Of a stretch of 64,000 bases of DNA, positions 22,203 through 35,368 are shown in pieces. The notes beneath the pieces were generated by a model. It made no database searches, was not told the origin of the DNA, and saw nothing but the letters and a program-made list of their open reading frames with translations. Made by a program: the position numbers and the translations under genes. The stretch is from NCBI RefSeq assembly GCF_003144195.1, contig NW_020290024.1:217992-281991 (forward strand), read 5' to 3'. Source of the DNA: Ceraceosorus guamensis (taxonomy: Eukaryota; Basidiomycota; Exobasidiomycetes; Ceraceosorales; Ceraceosoraceae). Positions within the stretch are counted from its first letter, which is position 1. Every line of letters starts with the position of its first letter.

Positions 22203-24612
22203 ATGACCGTCCCCATGTGCGCGTCGTTCGAACCTACTCCCGGCTCATCCGTGCCTTCGCACGACCGGCTGGCTTCCGCTTCCTCTTCCAGCTCTGTTGG
22301 AACTCGTGCCACGCCCAGCCGAAAGAAGGCCAGATTGCTGTGGCGAGGAGCGCTAATGTTGGAAGATGGGACCCATCTGCCCGGCGTGGCCTTCGTCAGC
22401 ACTCTGGGTTTCCTGAGCGGCACGAGTCCTGCTCGACCCGACACTGCGCCAGCTGGGGGCCACGATGAAGCACGGCAGATCCTGGATCCGCAAAGCGATG
22501 CGCTGGTACACTCGGACTCGAGCGCGGCCGCCGATGCAGACGCCGACGCGGACCTGTGTCTTGCCCTCGAGATGGTCCGTCATCGACCTTTGCGTATCGG
22601 CAGAGCCATATTGCGTGCCCAGAGCGGTCAGGATCATGTTGGGGGCCGAGCTGTGCCAGCGCCCTCGGCCCTGGCAAAGCGATCGTCGAGCAGTGGAAGC
22701 GCGAATTACGAATGGAGGGCAAGCGGCAACGTCAGAATGTGAGTCGATGCGTTCGAGTCGCATACATGCACGTGCGACTGATCGGGGATGGCCGCGATGC
22801 TGATCTGGCGAATTGCCTACGACACGACAGGTTCATCGATCCGTCAGAGCCGGCAACAATCAGATACTTTGAGCGACACTTCTGCGATGAGGTGAGGGGC
22901 CGGACAAGATCCCAGTGGAGCCTGAGATTCGTCTGTTGGTGGCCAACGGGCGATGAGCTGACGAGACTCTCTTGGTCCCACAAACAGGCCATGGCGAGCG
23001 ACCCTTCAGCGATGCCCTCGGAAAGTGCGCAGGTACTTCCTCTGCACTTAGAGCATGGCCCGCTCTCATCGCTCGATGCGCGCCATGTCTTTGGTCGACC
23101 GCAGTCCACATCTCAGAACGGGCAGGACAGTGGAGGTCAGAGTGATGATCCCTTTTCTGCCTCGTACGTTGATAGCCAAGCATCTGGCGGGCTCTTCGGG
23201 CGGGGTCCGCACGCCAAAGCAGGCATTGACAAAGTCTCTACAAGTCGGTCCGGCCATGTCACCTCGCAGATTGGCATCTTTGCTGTGCGAGCAGCGAAAC
23301 GTTCACCATCAGTCGAGAACAACACTCAGACTGCAGGGGAAAACAGTACTGCGTGTGTGATGCAAATGGTGGTCGGACGCAAGGTCATGCTGGACGATCC
23401 GACGAAGACCGAAGGGAAACAGACAGCCTCCAAAAGCAGTATGAGCGGATTGATGCAGCCTCCAAACGTCACTCGCAATGTGCCTCGGCGGCCGCAGAAG
23501 CGCCACAGCGAGCCCAATCGCGTGCCTGAGCGGCCCGCACTGGCTTTCAAGCTCGATCCGCCTCAAGCTTCCTCAGCCTCGGCGGCAGGCGAAGGGTTTA
23601 AGGGGCGCCGGGGCCTGTCACACAGCAAAAGCGTGCCAAGCCTGACGTCCTTCAAGGATGTACTTGGTCTGACGCCTGTAAAAGAGGAGCATGCGACCCC
23701 CGAGAGAGAGCTTGGCGTGGGCGAGACGCAGACACGCGAATTGGAGACTGATGCGGACGCAGGAGGTCCACTTCACAATGGGCGAATTAGCGAGATGCCA
23801 GCCAAGCAACCTCGAGGCAACCACACGCCTGGCAGAAGGGGGGAAAAGAGACGAAAGATTGCACCACACGACTCGCAAATGCTGAGCTCGGGCGGCCGGA
23901 CTCGACGCCAACAAAAGCCCGTGCTCAGTGCTGACTTCCTTGACACCGGGCGCAATGTTAAATTGGAGGAGGCTGAACAGTCTGCATGGATGCAAGAGAG
24001 CCAAGGCGTGGATAGCTCTCACGACCGACTCGACTTGGACACGGATGGCACAGGTTTTCTGGAAGACGACGCCTTTGCGGGCGACAGTGTGACGGATTTC
24101 GGATCGCAATCCGCTATGGAGCTGAGAGCGTTGAAGGTGGACCAAGGCAAGCGTTCGACTACTTTAGCACCCGCGGACACAGGACGCAGCTCCGCCAGCA
24201 CCTCATTACACGAGACAATGTCTGATACTCCAGTGCTCAACCATTGCGCTTCGGTCCACACCGCGCTTGAAGCGCGCAACAGGGCGACAATCAAGAAGCT
24301 CGTCCATCATCAGCTCCTGGGCCGGGGATTGGAGCGCAAAGACGAGGGTTACATAGCTTGCTTTGGAGCTACTTGCACTGGCACAGCAGTCGCTCTGGTG
24401 AGTTCTCCTTGCCTATACTGTGCTGCATATTGCTGTCGAGCATAGTTCGCTGACGTGCGTCGATGCCTTTGTCGGTTGCTCTCCTTTATTGCCGCAACCG
24501 ATACGGATGCTTCATCCAGCGTCACACCATCGCAACCACCCCTCTCGACCGCGCGCAAGCTGCTCAACTCGTCACTTCGCATTTGTCCATGTACTTGTCC
24601 GATAGCACTTGA
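22203..24612 (+). CDS. Sld7-like protein (DNA replication initiation factor candidate)
   Basis: Four exons: 22203-22738, 22831-22891, 22988-24397, 24520-24612, giving 699 aa. The N-terminal part has LLWRGALMLEDGTHLPGVAF and LCLALEMVRHRPLRI; the middle is long, charged and probably disordered. The C-terminus has IKKLVHHQLLGRGLERKDEG, YIACFGATCTGTAVAL, then after the last intron RHTIATTPLDRAQAAQLVTS and HLSMYLSDST. This pattern resembles what I recall of the Sld7 C-terminal domain (helices plus an RGL/GxxFAL segment). Sld7 partners Sld3 at origins to license CMG assembly. The family name is tentative. The start of the second exon depends on using GTGAGT at 22739; an alternative frame around 22670-22738 reads as a charged helix and leaves some doubt. 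Confidence 0.6.
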
Positions 24613-25530
24613 GAATACGCGTTGTACATCATCAACAGACTGTCATTGTCGCTTTGAAATCGGATGCTTCATTCCCCATTGTGGGACCTGCACTTTGCGC
24701 TTGCTTCAGCACATGGCCGTTCGGCAGCCGACGACATCGTTCGGAAACGCGAGCGCGCGACGCCCGCTCGAGGACCCTTGACCCAAGCGCGATCCTTCGT
24801 CTCATCAGAATGGAGCTCACGCGTCTTGAGGCCGCGCGGTGCGCCAAAGCAAATGACATTGGCACCGAAGTATGTACAGTGATGCTGACCCAAGAGAGCA
24901 GCGATGCGAGCGTCAACGGAGAGTAGTACACGTATGCAAAGAATCCAGCGAAAGAGAATGCAAGGTGACTGGAGTGATGCGGCAGGCGAAGAAAGCGAAT
25001 CAAGGTGACGAAGGGTGGCCAGATATGAAAGGTTCGCTGATGGTGCATTAAGAGTGATGCGGAGAGGCGAGAAGAGTCGGACCTTTCCGCGAGGTTGTGC
25101 GAACAATCTTGGAGAGTTTCCGTCTAAGGCTCAAAGGAGCAAGCAGAAAGGACGAAGCTCGAAGGCCAAAGTTGCGAGTGGATGACTAGGCCCGGATGCA
25201 GATCGAAGCGTTCCAGTGACTAGAGATGGTGCAGCGTGAGTGGGTTGCAGAAGCTGGGCTGCACCAGCCCGGTGCTGGTGCTGATGTAAGCGATCAGGCC
25301 TGTCACTTGCTCGGATGGCGTGTCGAAGGGCCTCGACAGGGAATGACTACGGCCTTGAGTAGGTGTCGTGGATCCACGTCTCTCGAGCGTGTAAGCGTAA
25401 TGCTGGCCCGAAGATGCCTGGTGCATTTGAACCAAGGGTGCCGCACATATGCGCGCTCGAGAGCTGCGGCTACACAGAGCCAGCATGGTGTAGTTGACTT
25501 CGCACTTTGACGTGGCTGGCCTCTGGAAGG
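24613..25530. other. intergenic between convergent genes; one unexplained hydrophobic frame
   Basis: 918 bp between the 3' ends of the Sld7-like and Zn2Cys6 genes. The minus strand has an ATG-started frame of 138 codons (25048-24632) with a hydrophobic stretch. It lacks recognisable homology and lies where 3' UTRs are expected, so I do not call it a gene. Confidence 0.35.
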
Positions 25531-28500
25531 CTACGTGGGCGTGATGCCAGCGACGATATAAGCGCTGCGGAACGTATCGGGGAGGTACAAGTCTGCACCC
25601 AAGCCTCCGCCGAGGTAGAGCCGCACCACACAAGGATGGAATTGTCGATCACTGAGCCGTACTCGAATAGCGTCTTCCAAAAAGATGGTACCCGAGGCAG
25701 GTTCGATCAATTTGGCTGGGAAAGCAGAGAGCAGAGCTTCTTTTGAAGGAGCGGGCAAGATTGGGATCTGCACAGGCTCAATCAGACTTCTAGAGAGGTT
25801 CTGGAGAGTACCGACATCATCTGAGTGCACAAGGTCGAGCATGCTGATTTGCTGAAAGTCGACGTAGCTCTTGTGAATACCCAACAGCGAAAGCGCTTCA
25901 TCTGATGCGCGAGCGGCGCGTAGCTCGGTTGAGCAGATCAAGATTGCTGAACCTTCATTTTCGCCGGCATGGGTCGCTGTGCGCGATCGCGGCTGGGAGG
26001 GCGGAGAGCGAGATGTCGCAATGCCGGTACTCTGACTGCTGTCGTAGCTGGTCTGCCAGGGCTCACCTCCACGCCCGGTGCCGAACGCTGACGACGACGA
26101 GAGCTCAGCGGCGCGAGTGGGAAAAGGACCACGTTTGGCGGGTGAAGTGCCGGGCGGCTCTTGTGCTGTTGAGGGTAAGGGAGGATAGAACGGAGCGCCT
26201 GGCAACTTGGCAGCGGCAGCAGCGACCTCCCGATCTCGGAGACGAGGACGACCCCTCTTCTTGTGCTGAGAGGGAGGGAGGCGTCGGGGAGGGAGAGGAG
26301 CATGCGGCTTTTGTCAGAGAAAGTCCGGGATACCAAACATGAAGCAACACGTGGCAGATCTTTTTGTTACGGACAAGCACAACTGGAGCATTCGGTCTCT
26401 GAGTGTAGGGGCAGCATCGCCTGCGGGCGAGCCAAGCACACCGGGCCCCTGCCTGTGCTCTGATAGCTGCCGGCGATGGACGCACTACTGTGTGCGAATT
26501 CCATAAGCCGTGGATGGCGTGCATGTTCGATCATGGAAGCTTGCAAAAGGCCCTTCCGAGGGCGATGCGCATGCAGCTCCGTCGTACCCTTGCATATCGG
26601 CCTCATTCGTGTGCTGCTCTGCCCACAGTCGGATTCAATCACAATCACCCGCAGTGGAGCAAGTCACGATTGCTAATCACAAATCATAGTCAGCTCACCT
26701 GCACATCGATACACGTCTCCGTCTTGCCCAGATTCTTGCATCGCTGGCAAGGTCGTTGCGCTGCGAGAAGCAAAGCCCGCAAAGGACCGTCCAGAAGCGT
26801 GCAAGGCGGGCGGAGCATGGTCATGAGTGACGGGTGGATGGAAGAGGAGGGGGCGAGCGGATGCATGTCAGCTAGCGCTCCAATTCGCAAGCGTCAACAT
26901 TCTCATGGCTTGCGCCCCGGGAAGGTTGGGCACCATGAGAGCATCGAGAGAGACAACAACACTCCTTCGACAGGGATATGGAGATCTGCGCTCGTGTGCG
27001 ACGACACCGCGTACATGGTGACATGAGCGTGTACGCGTCGAGCACCATGAAGTGGTGACTCGAGGTGTGCATCTGAAACACACAGCCATCCACGCGAAAT
27101 GTGCTGATGAGACTCAGACTGACGCGCTCGTCGTTGAGCAAGCATGCAGCAGCAAGCAAGGCGTGCCTGAGACCAATGTGGATGTGAACGCGCGACGTGA
27201 TGAGAGAGCCAGCAGCAAGTGGTCTCTGTCGTCTCTGAGACCGCGTGGGCGCGGTCTCGCGCGGCGGCCAATTTCCATCCCCAACAGATTCGTCACTCTT
27301 GACTAAACCATCCATAGACCACATGCAGCGACCGTGACATGGTCGTTGGTCGAGTGAACGACGGCGACACCAATGGCTCCTTGGCAGCCAGCCTCTTTGG
27401 ACTGGCTTTTTCCGCAGCTCATCCACCCGCTACCCGCGATCTGGGGTTCGCCTCTCCCGAGCGTGCACACGCTTTCCTCGACGCTTCCATCACCATGCTA
27501 CGCAAGACGATAGCAGACGGAGTCACAAGCATCCGTGTAAGGACGACACGCTGTGGCGTGATGAGTCCAACAAGACCTAGGACTTTCCAGTCTCAGCTAC
27601 CGGTCCTGAAATAGAAAGCGCAGGCTTGCTGCTTCGCGTACCATACCGAGAATATCGACACATAGGAACGGCAAAGCCTGCCGTCCTCTTCGTATGCTGA
27701 CCTAGCTTAGAGGACACGATGCATTCTGACCAGACTTGCCCCACCACCCCTCGCGACAACGGAGGACTCACCATCACACGCCAAATGCGCGCGCCTGCAA
27801 TTCATACACGCGCTCGCGACATTCGCCTTGGCAACTCTGCGCGGAGGAGCCTGGACCTCGGTGGAAGATCCAGCATTGGCCAAGCTACTCGATAAGCTTG
27901 CATCGTGACTGCGCGGACCCAAAGGTCTCCCGTACCGCGGCATTTCGTCCCATTCTGCCTCGGTCCCGGCTCCTCGGCCTTGATGGTCGTCGTAGGTGTG
28001 GTGCAGCGGCTCAGAAGGTCTGGCGTTCGGGGTCCCATGGTGCACCTGCGTGCTGGCGCGAGGGCGTGGTGGCCGTGCGGGCACATTTCGTTCCAGTGTA
28101 CCATCCGTCGGCAGTGCTGATGGCGGCAGCGAGTAGAGGCGCGCCGCACTCGGACCTGCATCCGAAGTCGAACTCAACGTAGGCGAGGAGTCGTAAGAGT
28201 GGGATCCAGGTCCCACTCTATGCTGTCCAAGTTGAGGGTGTGAGATGGGGTCTCGCTCCCCTTGCCCAATGCGAGGTAGAGCCAAACCTGGAAGGCTTGG
28301 AAGCTGACGCTGCTCTGGTCTATTGTCGCCCAACGGAGGCAACGGAGGCGGTCGCGGCAGCTTTCCAATCTCTCCAGCTGGTGCAAGGTAGCTGTGCCGG
28401 GAATGGGCAAGCCCAACATGACTCCTTCCTGTTTCGCCCCGAGGCAGGTAGGGAAAGCCCACCATCCCACTGTGCCGTTCGAAGCCATCCTTCCGGGTAT

Positions 28501-28624
28501 TTGATTGGGCAACCGAGCTTGGCACCCGAAGCGCTCGTTCAAGATCAGAATGACCTGATCGCGGAGGCGCCTCGGGGCTCCGTTGTGACATCGATCCGTG
28601 ACGAAGATGCTCTGGAGGACCCAT
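25531..28624 (-). CDS. Zn2Cys6 (GAL4-type) transcription factor with PAS-like domain
   Basis: Three exons: 28624-27772, 26760-26699, 26265-25531, giving 549 aa. The zinc cluster is rebuilt only after splicing: ACMNCRRAHLACD in exon 1, AQRPCQRCKNLGKTETCIDV in exon 2, HKKRGRPRLRDRE (basic linker) in exon 3. All six cysteines are present. The N-terminal 280 residues are Pro/Ser-rich and disordered. Exon 3 has a PAS-like segment (ILICSTELRAARASDEAL, then DLVHSDDVGTL) and ends VRLYLGGGLGADLYL ... YIVAGI. This layout (cluster with DVQHKKRGRPR followed by a PAS-like domain) is known from basidiomycete and zygomycete regulators; targets cannot be inferred. Intron 1 is 1011 nt and intron 2 is 433 nt, far longer than others in the window. 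An in-frame TAG lies just upstream of the ATG. Confidence 0.85.
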
Positions 28625-31600
28625 CGTCTACAGGGACTTGTACTTCACGACGGTACAAACTTTCTCTAGAAGGACGTCGGGAGACGATATCAGTGCCTTA
28701 CGTTGGTTGCTCCGACGAGAGATGGAGAATGGGGGCGCTGACGGCGGGAGGCCATGTGCACTTGGTACGGCAACCCTTGCCAATCTTCAAGGACTAGAGA
28801 GCGCCGGCGCGAAAGTTCAGATCAAAAGGATAGCTGAGGGGGCGGTGCAAGAAGAGCAGCGCGACGGGTCCCTCTCTATAGGAGGAAGTGTCGAAGAAGA
28901 GGCCTTGCAAGCAACGAGACGATAACTCGACGTGTCACTGTAAGCTGTCGGTCCAGTGGAAGGGGTCGGGCGCGGTGAGTATAGGGCACTCCAAGCCCCG
29001 CTGCTTCCATCACGAAGAGAGCTCGAGGGACGTCAGCGCAGAGGTGAGAGGTGGTCGCCACGCCTTCCACAATCAACTCACATTCGCCGCATTCGCTCAA
29101 CGTCGAAGGGTACAGAGCAGGTGCCCATCGCGGTCAACGGCCCCAGCGAGCTGTGACGTGGACGGTCAGGACCGGCGCGATGAAGGGAGATAGGAAAAAA
29201 ATGCCGCAGGACGACTTAGGAACAAAACGCCGAGCCGAATCCTCCGTTTAAACTGCAACGTCGACCGGATCCTGCAAAAGTAGGCGCGAGAGTGTCAAAG
29301 TCCCCGCTCGCGCATGACGGTAAGGAAGTCGTGGTAACCGCTGGCCTTTGGCCGTCCACAGTACCATGACTTTACTCATGATTAGCTGCTGCGTTCAGCA
29401 CCCGCACATGCGAGCCCGCGTGAAGCGGTGGCAAATGTCAGAGCTTCAATCGGCACAGCCGACTCCAACCATCGCCTGATGAGGACCTCGGCTATGGACA
29501 CACCCCTTCTACCCTGAACTTCCATGCAGCAAGTTGGCAGTGGTTCACATTCAAATCAAACGGATTCTGATATTGAAGTCCAGAAAAGTCAAGCTAAGCG
29601 AGGTGTTTACAGCTTGATGAAACCGATTGCATGCCCCAATATCCGAGGCGCGGCTCCAGATGCAATCAAGATTTGATTAGCTTCGCACATTTCATTTTTA
29701 TTTCACCTAGCTGCGCTGCGCTCCCTCGCTTAGGTTTTGCCGCGTCAGGCGCCTGCATCCGCAGGACAGCATGGACGACACATAAGCACCGAGCCAGACT
29801 TGGCACCATCGGGGACTCTGCGCATCAGAGCACTTTCAATGAGGGGCTGTGATAGCCTTTCGAGGCTGTCACACTGTGCTGCTGGGAGGTATTCGTGACG
29901 TGCAGAATGGGTCGTCCAGCAGGTGGTGTAATGAAGGGTCCGAGCGTCTGTCTCATCTCCGGACCCTCAGTCAGGCCCTACAGGCGCCTGGCCACATATG
30001 GACACCGCGATTCGCTCGGGAGCGGCGCGATCGAAGTTTTAGCAGGGTAGCTCGCTTAAGGTCGAACCATCCTCGCATGCATGCACACAATGCTCGCTTG
30101 GCTGCCTTCGAGAAGCAGGCTCGCAGAATGGCATTGGGGATCTCGAGCAGCCCGCTTTGAGCCCAACTGGGGGGGGGAAGACATCAGCTAAACCCCAGCA
30201 GAGGAGCGCTACGGCGCGGCTCCACGGGCCCTACCAAACGCTCGCATGTCGCTGGTTCGTCATCGTCCCTTCTGACGACATACGACCTACAGCGGGGGCG
30301 TGCGCTCTTCTTTGCCGCATTGGAGTATCCTCAGAGACTAGTCGACTGCTCCCAGCACATGCCTCGCACCGAACACGACACCAGCCTCATATCACAGGGG
30401 CATTTGAGCATCGCAAGCAGTCATGATCGCAATCAAACGAACAATTCATCGGCGCCGGACTTTCGGCGGGAGCGAGGAGCTTCACACCGTGCGCGCCAAG
30501 AAAGCGCAAACATGCCGATGATTGTGCACAGCTGCTGGAAGCCACGATTTTGCTTTCCTGCGGGACCTTTCTAGAACCAATTGAGAAGCTGTACGGAAGC
30601 ACCGGGCTTCTACCAGCAGTTGTAGATCAGCGTTGCCATGTTCCGTCACGAGGCCGAGCAGACTGCTTTGAGATGTGGTTCTCCTCCTTCTCTTGCTCGG
30701 CACCCCGGCGCTACGTCTGATCGCGTCGGCGATCACACCGAGCTAGCGCGAGAGGTTCTCTCATGCTTCACACATGCTATCAAAGACCGTTGAAAGACAA
30801 CACGACGGCTCGAGCCGAGAAATCGGACAGCGATCATCAATTGCGGTCTGCCTTTGACGCGCACTCACGACTTGGTGTAGTGTCGGGTCAGCGGCCATCA
30901 TGGCTGACTTGCGAGTGGGGTGCAGTGGGCGCCCCGCCAAGCTCAGCAGGCACTTTCCTCGATGCGCCGAAGCTTACTATTTCGAGATTCGATTGTGTGT
31001 ATTCGTGATTTGATGCACATCCTCCTCGCAGCAAAGCTCGCAGCGTGGCGAGGTGACCCGTGCATCGGATCAGAAACAAATGCAGGTCCTTCGGACATTC
31101 GGCGCATTCCCCTCCCGCTCGCTTATAAGCCACTGCAGCGCTTGCAGTACCATAGGAGTCGCGCCGCCGCCTGCCTCAATCAAGTCGCGATCGAGTAGCT
31201 GCTGATCCGTTTGCGGCTCCACTTTTCCCAAAGCGATCTCAGCGTCGAAGGGGGGGTTCAAACAATCATACCGTACTCTCCGTTTCTGAGTCTCGCCACA
31301 GCCGGAATTCGGCGTATATAACAAGAGAACAAATCTCCGCTGTCGCGGCGGAAAACTCCATGGACACCACGGACGTCGACGTTCTAGGCAACAATGGGCC
31401 GAGGGCACGATTCCATGAGAGCGCCACGCGCTACCTTCGAGGCACAATCAGGTTTCGCGAACAGATCCCGTGCATCGCTTCTGGAACGAAGGTGTCATGC
31501 TTGAAATGTAATGATAAGGTGCTGAGTCACGGACCAATGGCTTCCACTCGAAGTCAGCTGCACTGGTGTCATTTTGCACTTCACCTAAGATTAGCCGGCC

Positions 31601-31927
31601 AGAGGTAAGCTAGCCGTCGCAAGCGTGAAAGTCTTCATGTCCATCGGTCATCGCGTGCGCAGTGAAGCCTTCAAGCTGAAATCATTTCGACTTGCTGCAA
31701 TCATACTCGAGATTATCAAATGCCGTGCTTGTCTGCTATGCTCGAGTGTCACAACCGATGGCCGGCTCCCGTCGGTTCAGGAGATTTCTAAGCTGAGACG
31801 CAGACGTCCGAGCTCTTGCATTGCGGAATGTTTCCCGCGGCTCAAGCTAATCAAGACACGTGCGCACGCGGTTTTCAAAATGCGATAGGTCTAGTGTTTC
31901 CCCACGCAACATTATGATGCGGGATAT
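28625..31927. other. 3.3-kb gene-free stretch upstream of the Zn2Cys6 gene
   Basis: The longest gap in the window. All frames are short and begin at non-ATG codons or lack domain character. It must contain the promoter of the Zn2Cys6 regulator and the 3' UTR of the Nan1 gene. I see no transposon ORF, tRNA or long repeat, although a decayed element cannot be excluded by eye. Confidence 0.45.
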
Positions 31928-34900
31928 CTAGCGCCCTCCGACACTTTGCTTCCGCTTCTTGGAGACTTTCAGTGATGGTGTCGGTGGCTCCGTCGACATC
32001 GATGATCCGTTTGTTGACCGCGAGCGAAGCGAGGCTGGCCCAGCCTTCAAAGCGTGTTTGACTGCCTTTGTGGCCGATCTCCCATTTAAAGCTGCTTCTC
32101 GGTTGGCGGCCGATGTATCGAGGTCGCTTTCGTCCCGCACAGACTGAGTCATGTGGCCATTCGACTTGGGCTCCGTCTCAAAGGCGGTTGAAGAATCTGT
32201 CGTCGCCGAGACGTGATCCCGGAATAGCTGGACTAGCTCGTCAATGTCCTGCTGCGTGGGCTCTTGCCTGGTCATGGATCCGTCTGCGGCACGCGCTTCT
32301 TCTTCCTCTGTCTTTGCAGCCGTAGACCCTTGTTGCTCTCTTTCGACCTCTCCAACCTTGTTGCTCGCAACCTCATGCGCCGGCATCAGCGCAGAAGTAA
32401 AAGGATCGAGTATGGAGCTCAGGGGCGGGAGAAGGTGAGCTGGCGCGTCAAAGAGAGCAAATACGTCTTTGCTAGCGGAGAGGGCCGAAGGAGGAGCTTC
32501 GATCGAGTGGAGCTGCGAAACGCTCGACCCAAAGAGATCATCAAACAGTGTCCGACGTGCGACAGAGATGCTGTGCAGCGGCCGGGCCGTCGATCCAGAA
32601 CTCTGTGTCGTACGTGCCGTGCTGCCAACTGCAACAACCTGCAGATCAGTTGTAATGGCGTAGAAGACCGGCCCGAACATGTCCTGCCGAGCATCGGTAT
32701 CTGGGCCAGATGGCGTGTGGTGAGACCAGACCGGTGCCAGCGTGCGAATACCAAAAGGTAATTCAAAGGCCGATAGGGCACGAGAAGACGTGGGTTCAAA
32801 GGTCTGCACGACAGAGATATGCCTTTGTTGTGCTTGTGAGTGCATGTTGAGTATGATCGCAAAGGCTTGACCACTTTGGGCGGGTGCAAAGAGCTGGTCG
32901 ATGCGATGCGCAACGCTCAGCTGCCAAGCTGTCCGACCTGTGATGAGATCCCAGACCATGATGGATCGGCGGCTAGTTGCGACCAGGAACCTGTCACCCA
33001 GCCCAGCGAAGAGGGTGTCGCTTGCTGGCTGAGCATCCTCGCAAGGAAGAGCGGTCTGCAGGATATTCGTTTGCACATCCCACACCGTCACGAACGCTCC
33101 TTGAGCTGCAGCCAGTAACGATCCGTCACTTGACCATGCGACGTTGTGGGCTACGCAGCCCCGATACCCAAAGACGGAACGGGCAGACCATGAGGTGTAT
33201 GCGGCACCTCCCTTTGCTTTTCGAGCGGTCGGGCGCCAAGTCTTCATCTGGCCATCTTTTGCCGCGGTACAAAGAATCGGTTCCGGCTTCGTACCTCTTG
33301 CACGACGAGGCGAGGCCGGCGAGAAGCTGAGGGCAGTAAGACCGGCGGCGTGCGGGTCTGCTATGCGCGTATTCAAACCATATCGGCCTGTCGGATGATC
33401 CCACTTCCAGACCTTCAAACATCGTTCCGTCTCTAATTCGTCAAGGAGACGCGCTTCGTAAGTCGCCATCCAGTCCGCTGGGGTGCGATCGCTGTGTGCG
33501 CCGTGCGAGAAAGTCACCTTGAGCACTCTGGTAGGTTCCAAAGGCGCGTCGTCAGGCCTCGATACCCTATTGGATGGGGTGATCTCAATTTCTGCTAAAT
33601 GTCGGTCGTTGATTGGGTCGTAAAATTGGAGACTTGAGGGATGACCTGCAGGCATAATCAGCGTCCCTGTACCTGGCTGCGTTGCCAGCGGCACAGGCAG
33701 GGAGATCAATTGGGTGGGTGGAAGGAGCTTTCTTGACGCGTCTGAATAACGAGGCTCGCTGTACATCAGTAAAAGGTCTCTCTGGTCATTATGCGCAGAA
33801 TAGACTCACCAACCTTGACCCTTGTGAATGTCCTCTGAGGCTTGAGGTTTACAGAGCTGACAAACGTCATGCTTCCGTCCGCTAGTCTGACTGCGTACTC
33901 TAGACCCCTGCCCTCCAAACCACCCGCCAGTGCCACAGAAGCGATGGGGGCCCCAATTCGGGGCACGAACTCCTTCTGACCTGTGGCCAATTGCCATAGG
34001 ACAAGCACCGCCTCTTCGCCGCCCGACACAAGCTGAGCGCCATTAGGGGTGAATGCAAGCCCTGCAACTGCATGAGAATGCCAATGCAAAAGAGTATTGG
34101 GAGCTTTTCGTTCTCCAAATGCAGCCCCTTTCAGCTCCCCGGGCGGCAAATTCAGCATGTGCCAGATACGTATTCGTCCCCGCTGATCGCCCGTCGCGAA
34201 TGTTCCGTTTGTTGGGTGGAATGCAAGACACGTCAAGCTCTCGTCGGTGATGAATTTCGTAAAGCCATCCTGCAATGCAGCGAACTTGGCGATAGAAATC
34301 TTGCAATTGCCAATCAAGACCAAGTACCTGCCGTCGGGAGAAATGGATATTCCAGCAGCATCTCGACTTTTACCTAGACGATGAACATCACTCGGCTTGG
34401 ATGCACCTGGATGCGATGTGGCGGTTGCGCTGTTGAGCAGCAAAGAGGTAGTGATGGAGTTGAAAGGGCCTACGGGGACAGAAATCAAGGAACGGTTGGC
34501 GACCTTGCATCGGGCTCGCAGAATATGCTCAGGACTCACCCTTGCTCAAGAAAGCATCTTCAGCCTTCTCCTGCGCATTTCCCTCCCCTCGGGGCTTCCT
34601 CAAAACGACGAATGCGTGCTCTGGGTGGTGCCGACTGAGGGCCAGATGGGTGATTGGAAATTTGAGGTCGACGGATCTCAAGAGCGTGGCGTCAAGGTAG
34701 TCCCAGACCTTCAAAGTACCATCCATAGATGCGCTGACGAGCTGCAGAGGATTTGTAGGGTGTAAGGCTATCGCTGTGATACGAGCTGTGTGCACCAAGT
34801 CGGCTCTCCGCCGTGGCTGCGAGCTTCCACTTCCAGAGGTCTGAACAGAGAGTGTTGAGACTACCTCGCCTGTCGAGCGCGCAAAAATGCGGACAGAGTT

Positions 34901-35368
34901 GCCCGTAGCCACAAAGTAGTAGCTGAAGTGAAGCAACTCAAATTCAGAGATCTAATGAGCCGCGTGTATGAGAAAGTCCACTCACTCGTTGTCCCTGGTA
35001 AAGACGGCGGGGTGGCTCGACACTTGGCTCTCCGCAAGCGCGGTCCATGGTAACGCCGCCAGTCCCTCTACGATGCGCCCTCTGCCCGCAGATTTGCGCT
35101 TCGGGGGATCTTCGAGTGTGCCATCAGTGTGTTTCGAAACCGCACTTGGTCGCTGATTCGACCTCTCATCCTTTGCTTGCTCGGTGGACGAGGACGCCAA
35201 CGCCGACGCCGACGCTACTGGCTCGATGGCTGCTGAGGCAGGTGCAGGGGCACTTCTAGGTGATCCCTCCTCTCTCAAGAAGCTGACTTTAGCATGCTTG
35301 CGTTGTCGAGACGTTTTCGAATTGACCTTGGAGCCTTCAGCCTGAGGTGCAGAAAGGGCGGGCATCAT
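31928..35368 (-). CDS. NAN1: WD40 protein Nan1/Utp17 (WDR75), t-UTP/UtpA subunit
   Basis: Four exons: 35368-34986, 34922-34540, 34469-33810, 33741-31928, giving 1079 aa. After a basic, Ala-rich N-terminus the first beta-propeller begins NDYYFVATGNSVRIFARSTG, with the repeats HTARITAIALHPTNPLQLVS, MDGTLKVWDYLD, LGKSRDAAGISISPDGRYLV, DQRGRIRIWHM and VSGGEEAVLVLWQLATGQKE. The second propeller has LCTAAKDGQMKTW, GSLLAAAQGAFVTVWDV and LVATSRRSIMVWDLITGRTA. This order and the LGK-R-x-A-x-G block match Nan1/WDR75, a subunit of the UtpA (t-UTP) complex of the small-subunit processome, which binds nascent pre-rRNA in the nucleolus. The C-terminal 130 residues are charged and end in a KKRK basic stretch. 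Splice phases agree throughout. Confidence 0.88.

Noticed and set aside
22556-22738. Alternative frame in the Sld7-like gene reading as a charged helix (KAIVEQWKRELRMEGK)
   Set aside because: Attractive as a protein, but using it breaks the phase with the GTGAGT donor at 22739 and the acceptor at 22830; kept as a doubt in the gene entry.
24632-25048. Minus-strand 138-codon frame with hydrophobic stretch
   Set aside because: Lies between two convergent 3' ends, no recognisable homology, no splice or promoter support.
29849-30160. 103-codon plus-strand frame in the large gap
   Set aside because: Starts at GTG, has no ordered blocks, and adjacent frames do not splice to it.
31250-31330. ggttcaaac near 31254 as a tRNA T-arm
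   Set aside because: No matching acceptor, D or anticodon arm could be folded around it.
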